Source of the DNA: Clostridiales bacterium
GTDB taxonomy: Bacteria > Bacillota > Clostridia > Christensenellales > UBA1242
Direction of reading: 5' to 3'
Assembly: GCA_918241715.1 (NCBI GenBank)
Contig: CAKJYB010000042.1
Span: forward strand, 1 to 32,363
Length of the DNA: 32,363 nt
Part shown: one piece after another, positions 30,295 through 32,363 of the stretch
How the letters are laid out: each line of letters opens with the position of its first letter
How positions within the stretch are numbered: the first letter of the stretch is position 1
Notes under the pieces: generated by a model
What the model was told of the DNA's origin: nothing
Seen by the model: the letters and a program-made list of their open reading frames with translations, nothing else
Databases searched by the model: none
Position numbers and translations under genes: made by a program

Positions 30295-30552
30295 ATGAAC
30301 TACACACTTGCCGTTTTCAAAACCAGACACGCTTCGCTTCGTTTTGCAAATCTTCTTCGTGAAAACAATATACCGGTTGCAATTGTAAATACTCCATACG
30401 AAATTGGAAATGTATGTGGAATTTCTGTAAAGTTTTTGTATGACTTTTTGTTTTATGCAAAGAGAATTATCATGCAGAGAGATTTTGTTTACAACTTTGA
30501 TGGATTTTATGCGATGTATGCAAATGGAAGATGGGGCAGACTGAACGAATGA
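30295..30552 (+). CDS. DUF3343 Se/S carrier-like protein
   Basis: 85 residues, ATG 30295 four bases after AAGGAG. The start (YTLAVFKTRHASLRFANLLR, then NNIPVAIVNTPYEIG) and the single conserved Cys41 in VCGISVKF follow the DUF3343 family (putative Se/S carrier, related in setting to YedF/TusA-type proteins). A Cys of this kind could accept persulfide or selenide from the divergently encoded class-V enzyme. There is no membrane segment. A possible promoter -10 box TATAAT is at 30256-30261 without a good -35. Its stop is immediately followed by a terminator. The family assignment is by motif and context; transfer of sulfur or selenium is inferred. Confidence 0.75.
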   Translation: MNYTLAVFKTRHASLRFANLLRENNIPVAIVNTPYEIGNVCGISVKFLYDFLFYAKRIIMQRDFVYNFDGFYAMYANGRWGRLNE

Positions 30553-30578
30553 AAAAGAGCATATATTTGCTCTTTTTT
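30553..30578 (+). terminator. Terminator after the DUF3343 gene
   Basis: AAAAGAGCA (30553-30561), six-base loop, TGCTCTTTT (30568-30576), Ts to 30578. The T-tract runs directly into the next promoter's extended -10. Confidence 0.88.
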
Positions 30579-30586
30579 GATAAAAT
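30578..30586 (+). promoter_or_regulatory. Extended -10 promoter of the transglycosylase, predicts leaderless mRNA
   Basis: TGATAAAAT, with -10 TAAAAT at 30581-30586. The A of ATG 30593 is seven bases after it and there is no Shine-Dalgarno. No good -35 is visible because the upstream region is the terminator hairpin. Confidence 0.5.
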
Positions 30587-30592
30587 AATCTT

Positions 30593-31120
30593 ATGAAAAT
30601 CTTTGCCTTTTCTTTTATTGCTGTTTCAATGTTGTTTTTGTCTGTTTTTGGTGTCAATTGTTTTTACGGCTATCTTTTTCCAACAAAATTTAAGGAAGAA
30701 GTTGCAAGTGCATCGACGTCCTTTGGTGTTGACAGGGCTGTGATATATTCTGTTATCAATGTTGAGAGTGGTTTTCAAAAAGATGCAGTTTCAAGAAAGG
30801 GTGCAATTGGACTTATGCAACTCATGCCAGACACGGCAAATGAGATTGCCCAAAAACTTGACATAAAAAGTTTTGACTTAAAAAATCCACAGGACAACAT
30901 AACTCTTGGCACATTTTATTTTTCCACACTCAAAAAGAGATTTAAAGATGAGAAAACTGCACTTTGTGCATATAATGCTGGCCCATCAAATGTTTCGTTG
31001 TGGCTTTTAAACAAAAAATATAGTGATGACGGGAAAACGCTAAAAAACATTCCTTTTAAGGAGACAAGAGAATATATTGAAAAAATAAACAAAAACTTAA
31101 AATATTATTCAAAAAAATAA
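30593..31120 (+). CDS. Membrane-anchored lytic transglycosylase (SLT domain)
   Basis: 175 residues. Residues ~3-28 form an N-terminal membrane anchor or uncleaved signal (FAFSFIAVSMLFLSVFGV). The rest is a soluble lytic transglycosylase domain: the catalytic Glu58 in VESGF, then KGAIGLMQLMPDTA, LGTFYFSTL and ALCAYNAGPSNV, all in the SLT order. These enzymes cleave the MurNAc-GlcNAc bond of peptidoglycan with formation of 1,6-anhydro ends, outside the cytoplasmic membrane. It is short but complete for a single-domain Slt70-like enzyme. It is a one-gene unit squeezed between two terminators, and its start codon seems to be the first base of the transcript. Confidence 0.92.
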   Translation: MKIFAFSFIAVSMLFLSVFGVNCFYGYLFPTKFKEEVASASTSFGVDRAVIYSVINVESGFQKDAVSRKGAIGLMQLMPDTANEIAQKLDIKSFDLKNPQDNITLGTFYFSTLKKRFKDEKTALCAYNAGPSNVSLWLLNKKYSDDGKTLKNIPFKETREYIEKINKNLKYYSKK

Positions 31121-31157
31121 ATGCGAAATCGATTTTTGTCAGTAATTTCGCATTTTT
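31119..31157. terminator. Bidirectional terminator
   Basis: AAATGCGAAAT (31119-31129) pairs with ATTTCGCATTT (31145-31155) around a 15-base loop, with A/T tracts on both sides. It can end the transglycosylase gene and the convergent kinase gene. Confidence 0.8.
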
Positions 31158-31169
31158 CAGAATTTTTAT

Positions 31170-31634
31170 TTATATTTTTATTTCAATTTTTGTTTTATTT
31201 ATTTTGTCAAAACCCTCTTCAAAAGTTGGCATTTCAAAAATATCAAAATATTTGTCAATAACATAATCTGGAACAACTCTTCTTCTGCCTTTGTTTAGTT
31301 TGTGGCAGATTTCTTTTGGTGTGTCAATGACGATGGCAACCTTTTCTGCAGGAGTGTTTCCAAGTGCATCAAAAACATATTTTCTTGTCTGCCTGTTTAT
31401 GTTTGTTGCATCAATGACTACGTCTTTTTGTTGTTTAAGAGCCTTGTTCATTCTTTCGTATAAGGTGGAAAAGACTGCTTCATTTTGCGTTTGTATGTTT
31501 TCGTCTCCAAAAAGTTCTTTTCTTATTGCGTCGCTTGAAAGAATGATTGTGTTGTCATTCAAAAACTCTCTTTTTGCGTAAGTGCTTTTTCCACAGGCTG
31601 GTGGTCCAACAAGAAAAATTAACTTCGGCTTCAA
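31170..31634 (-). CDS. P-loop kinase resembling the polynucleotide kinase family
   Basis: 154 residues. I prefer TTG 31634, seven bases after AAAAGGAG, giving a protein that starts right at the first strand (KPKLIFLVGPPACGKST); an ATG at 31664 would add ten residues and overlap the preceding gene. Walker A is GPPACGKS (10-17). Asp35 and Arg38 (SSDAIRKELFGD) and the DATNIN motif at 75-80 match P-loop nucleic-acid or small-molecule kinases (COG0645/COG4639, zeta-toxin and T4 Pnkp-like). The late basic stretch GRRRVVP fits a lid. The substrate is unknown. It lies 13 bases after a HAD-like gene and downstream of tRNA-Leu. Kinase-plus-HAD matches the two activities of T4 polynucleotide kinase-phosphatase, so RNA or DNA end repair is a reasonable hypothesis; a generic kinase is the alternative. 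Confidence 0.8.
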   Translation of the reverse strand: MKPKLIFLVGPPACGKSTYAKREFLNDNTIILSSDAIRKELFGDENIQTQNEAVFSTLYERMNKALKQQKDVVIDATNINRQTRKYVFDALGNTPAEKVAIVIDTPKEICHKLNKGRRRVVPDYVIDKYFDIFEMPTFEEGFDKINKTKIEIKI

Positions 31635-31647
31635 ATCTTTCTCCTTT

Positions 31648-32070
31648 TTAGATTTCGTTGACATTATAGCATTCAAATCCAGCTGCTCGTGCAGGTGCAA
31701 GATGTTTTTCTTTGTCATCAACAAAAACAATATCTTCGCTTTTTAGTCCAAGTTTTGCTTGGTACTCTTTAATCACATCTACTTTTTTGGTTGAAGAAGA
31801 AACAAAAATTATGTTTTGGTCTTCGATGTGAGGAAAGTGTTTTTCAAGCCAGAAATATTTTTGTTGAATCTCGTTGTTTGTGTCAACAACGCCAACAACA
31901 TAAATCTTTTTTGGGTTAACCTTTTCCAAAAGTTTTTGCATCTTTGCATTTGGTTTAAGTTTTGAGAAAGGTTTTTCAAACAACAATTCTCTAAGAGTTG
32001 GAGCCTTGTCAGGACACTCCGAAAGTGTGCCTTCATAATCTACAAAAATTGTCTTTTTTGTTAAATCCAT
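31648..32070 (-). CDS. HAD-like hydrolase with altered motif I
   Basis: 140 residues, ATG 32070 six bases after GAGGAG. Motif I is FVDYEGTLSE (Asp11, Glu13). The nucleophile is kept, but the second, acid/base Asp of the usual DxDGT is Glu. Motif IV is VFVDDKEKHLAPARAAGFEC (Asp118, Asp119), and Lys95/96 is the likely motif III lysine. The small size means no large cap domain. HAD proteins of this type remove phosphates, from proteins, nucleotides or 3'-phosphate ends. The Asp-to-Glu change may lower or alter activity. The C-terminal DD ... GFECYNV closely resembles the end of the T4 Pnkp phosphatase. It is followed by the P-loop kinase and preceded by tRNA-Leu in one unit. Confidence 0.8.
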   Translation of the reverse strand: MDLTKKTIFVDYEGTLSECPDKAPTLRELLFEKPFSKLKPNAKMQKLLEKVNPKKIYVVGVVDTNNEIQQKYFWLEKHFPHIEDQNIIFVSSSTKKVDVIKEYQAKLGLKSEDIVFVDDKEKHLAPARAAGFECYNVNEI

Positions 32071-32091
32071 AACCTACTCCTCAGTTTTTTT

Positions 32092-32174
32092 TGGTGGGGA
32101 TAACAGGAGTTGAACCTGCACCCTTACGGACTGGAACCTAAATCCAGCGCGTCTGCCAATTTCGCCATACCCCC
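32092..32174 (-). tRNA. tRNA-Leu (TAG)
   Basis: A class II tRNA on the minus strand. The acceptor GGGGGTA pairs with TATCCCC, followed by discriminator A and encoded CCA (32094-32092). The anticodon stem is CTGGA/TCCAG with loop TTTAGGT (anticodon TAG). It has the long variable arm of Leu and a normal T-loop TTCAACT. It should read CUN codons. There is no terminator between it and the HAD gene, and the lipoprotein stop lies seven bases upstream of its 5' end, so it is inside a mixed tRNA/mRNA transcript. Confidence 0.95.
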
Positions 32175-32180
32175 ATGTGT

Positions 32181-32291
32181 TTAATAAACTGGATAATTGC
32201 GTGGAAAACCTGCATCGTGAACCAATTCAGATTTTCTGCCACAACCACAAACTAACAAAGCCAGACAAAAAATTATAATTACGTTTTTCAT
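32181..32291 (-). CDS. Small lipoprotein, 36 aa, LptM-like shape
   Basis: A 36-codon frame from ATG 32291: MKNVIIIFCLALL, then VCGC, then GRKSELVHDAGFPRNYPVY. It has Lys at position 2, a hydrophobic core and a lipobox ending at Cys17, so the mature peptide would be about 20 residues with a diacylglyceryl Cys. The general shape, Cys-Gly-x-Lys followed by a short Pro/aromatic tail, recalls LptM-type mini-lipoproteins of diderms, but homology is not claimed. It lies directly behind an exact consensus promoter, with no Shine-Dalgarno and the ATG eight bases after the -10 box. The alternative is that this stretch is only the leader of tRNA-Leu; the signal-peptide-like sequence argues for a real gene. 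Confidence 0.5.
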   Translation of the reverse strand: MKNVIIIFCLALLVCGCGRKSELVHDAGFPRNYPVY

Positions 32292-32298
32292 GATGTTG

Positions 32299-32327
32299 AT
32301 TATAATAATGTTATGATTAGTTGTCAA
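32299..32327 (-). promoter_or_regulatory. Consensus promoter for the lipoprotein / tRNA-Leu / HAD / kinase unit
   Basis: On the minus strand: TTGACA (32327-32322), exactly 17 nt, and TATAAT (32304-32299), a perfect sigma-70 type promoter. Transcription should start around 32291, which is the ATG of the small lipoprotein. Confidence 0.9.
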
Positions 32328-32363
32328 TTTAGCAAATAAAAAATATAAAATTGAAAAAAATAC

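Overview
This is an AT-rich chromosomal segment of a low-GC Gram-positive bacterium (Bacillota). It is most likely an uncultured Clostridia-type lineage. The evidence is the gene set: yqzL-recO, addB-addA, a sufCBDSU operon, groES-groEL, and dnaG-rpoD followed by a zinc-ribbon protein. GGAG/GGGGTGA ribosome-binding sites and both TTG and GTG starts fit this. I see no phage genes, insertion sequence or CRISPR array. Most of the window is core genome with lineage-specific genes between.

Layout. 1-420: a 38-codon Cys-rich peptide gene and a YqzL-like gene in front of recO. 419-2807: recO, a convergent unknown gene, and a regulator-like protein with two HTH-like segments. 2848-9197: the AddAB double-strand-break helicase-nuclease. 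9359-12043: a large protein with an ExbB/TolQ/MotA-like membrane topology, long coiled coils, an acidic region and ten GRP[RK]K AT-hook cores. 12086-14832: a small membrane protein and a PflX-type radical SAM protein (minus strand), then a CNNM/CorC ion transporter. 14881-15374: a SecB-like gene leading directly into a tRNA-Gly(CCC). 15513-20338: the SUF Fe-S assembly operon. 20406-24087: a diguanylate cyclase, groESL and an RCK_C membrane protein. 24128-25315: an unknown minus-strand gene. 25502-29053: dnaG-rpoD-zinc ribbon. 29081-30552: a second class-V cysteine desulfurase-like enzyme divergent from a DUF3343 Se/S-carrier-like gene. 30593-31120: a lytic transglycosylase. 31170-32291 (minus): a transcription unit of a 36-residue lipoprotein, tRNA-Leu(TAG), a HAD-like protein and a P-loop kinase.

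Most unusual points. (1) The membrane-anchored AT-hook protein at 9359-12043 looks built to hold A+T-rich DNA at the membrane and is the best candidate for something undescribed. (2) Four genes (addB, pflX, the transglycosylase and the terminal lipoprotein) have a promoter -10 box ending 7-8 nt before the A of the ATG and no Shine-Dalgarno. This predicts leaderless mRNAs, although the rest of the window uses strong Shine-Dalgarno sites. (3) Both tRNA genes sit inside protein-coding transcription units. The tRNA-Gly has an unusual T-loop. The tRNA-Leu precedes a kinase/HAD pair resembling the two halves of T4 polynucleotide kinase-phosphatase.

How the genes work together. AddAB and RecO serve recombinational repair, DnaG and RpoD replication and transcription. 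SufCBDSU builds Fe-S clusters that local clients (AddB with its four-Cys cluster, the radical SAM protein) would need. All functions are read from sequence motifs; nothing was searched or computed.
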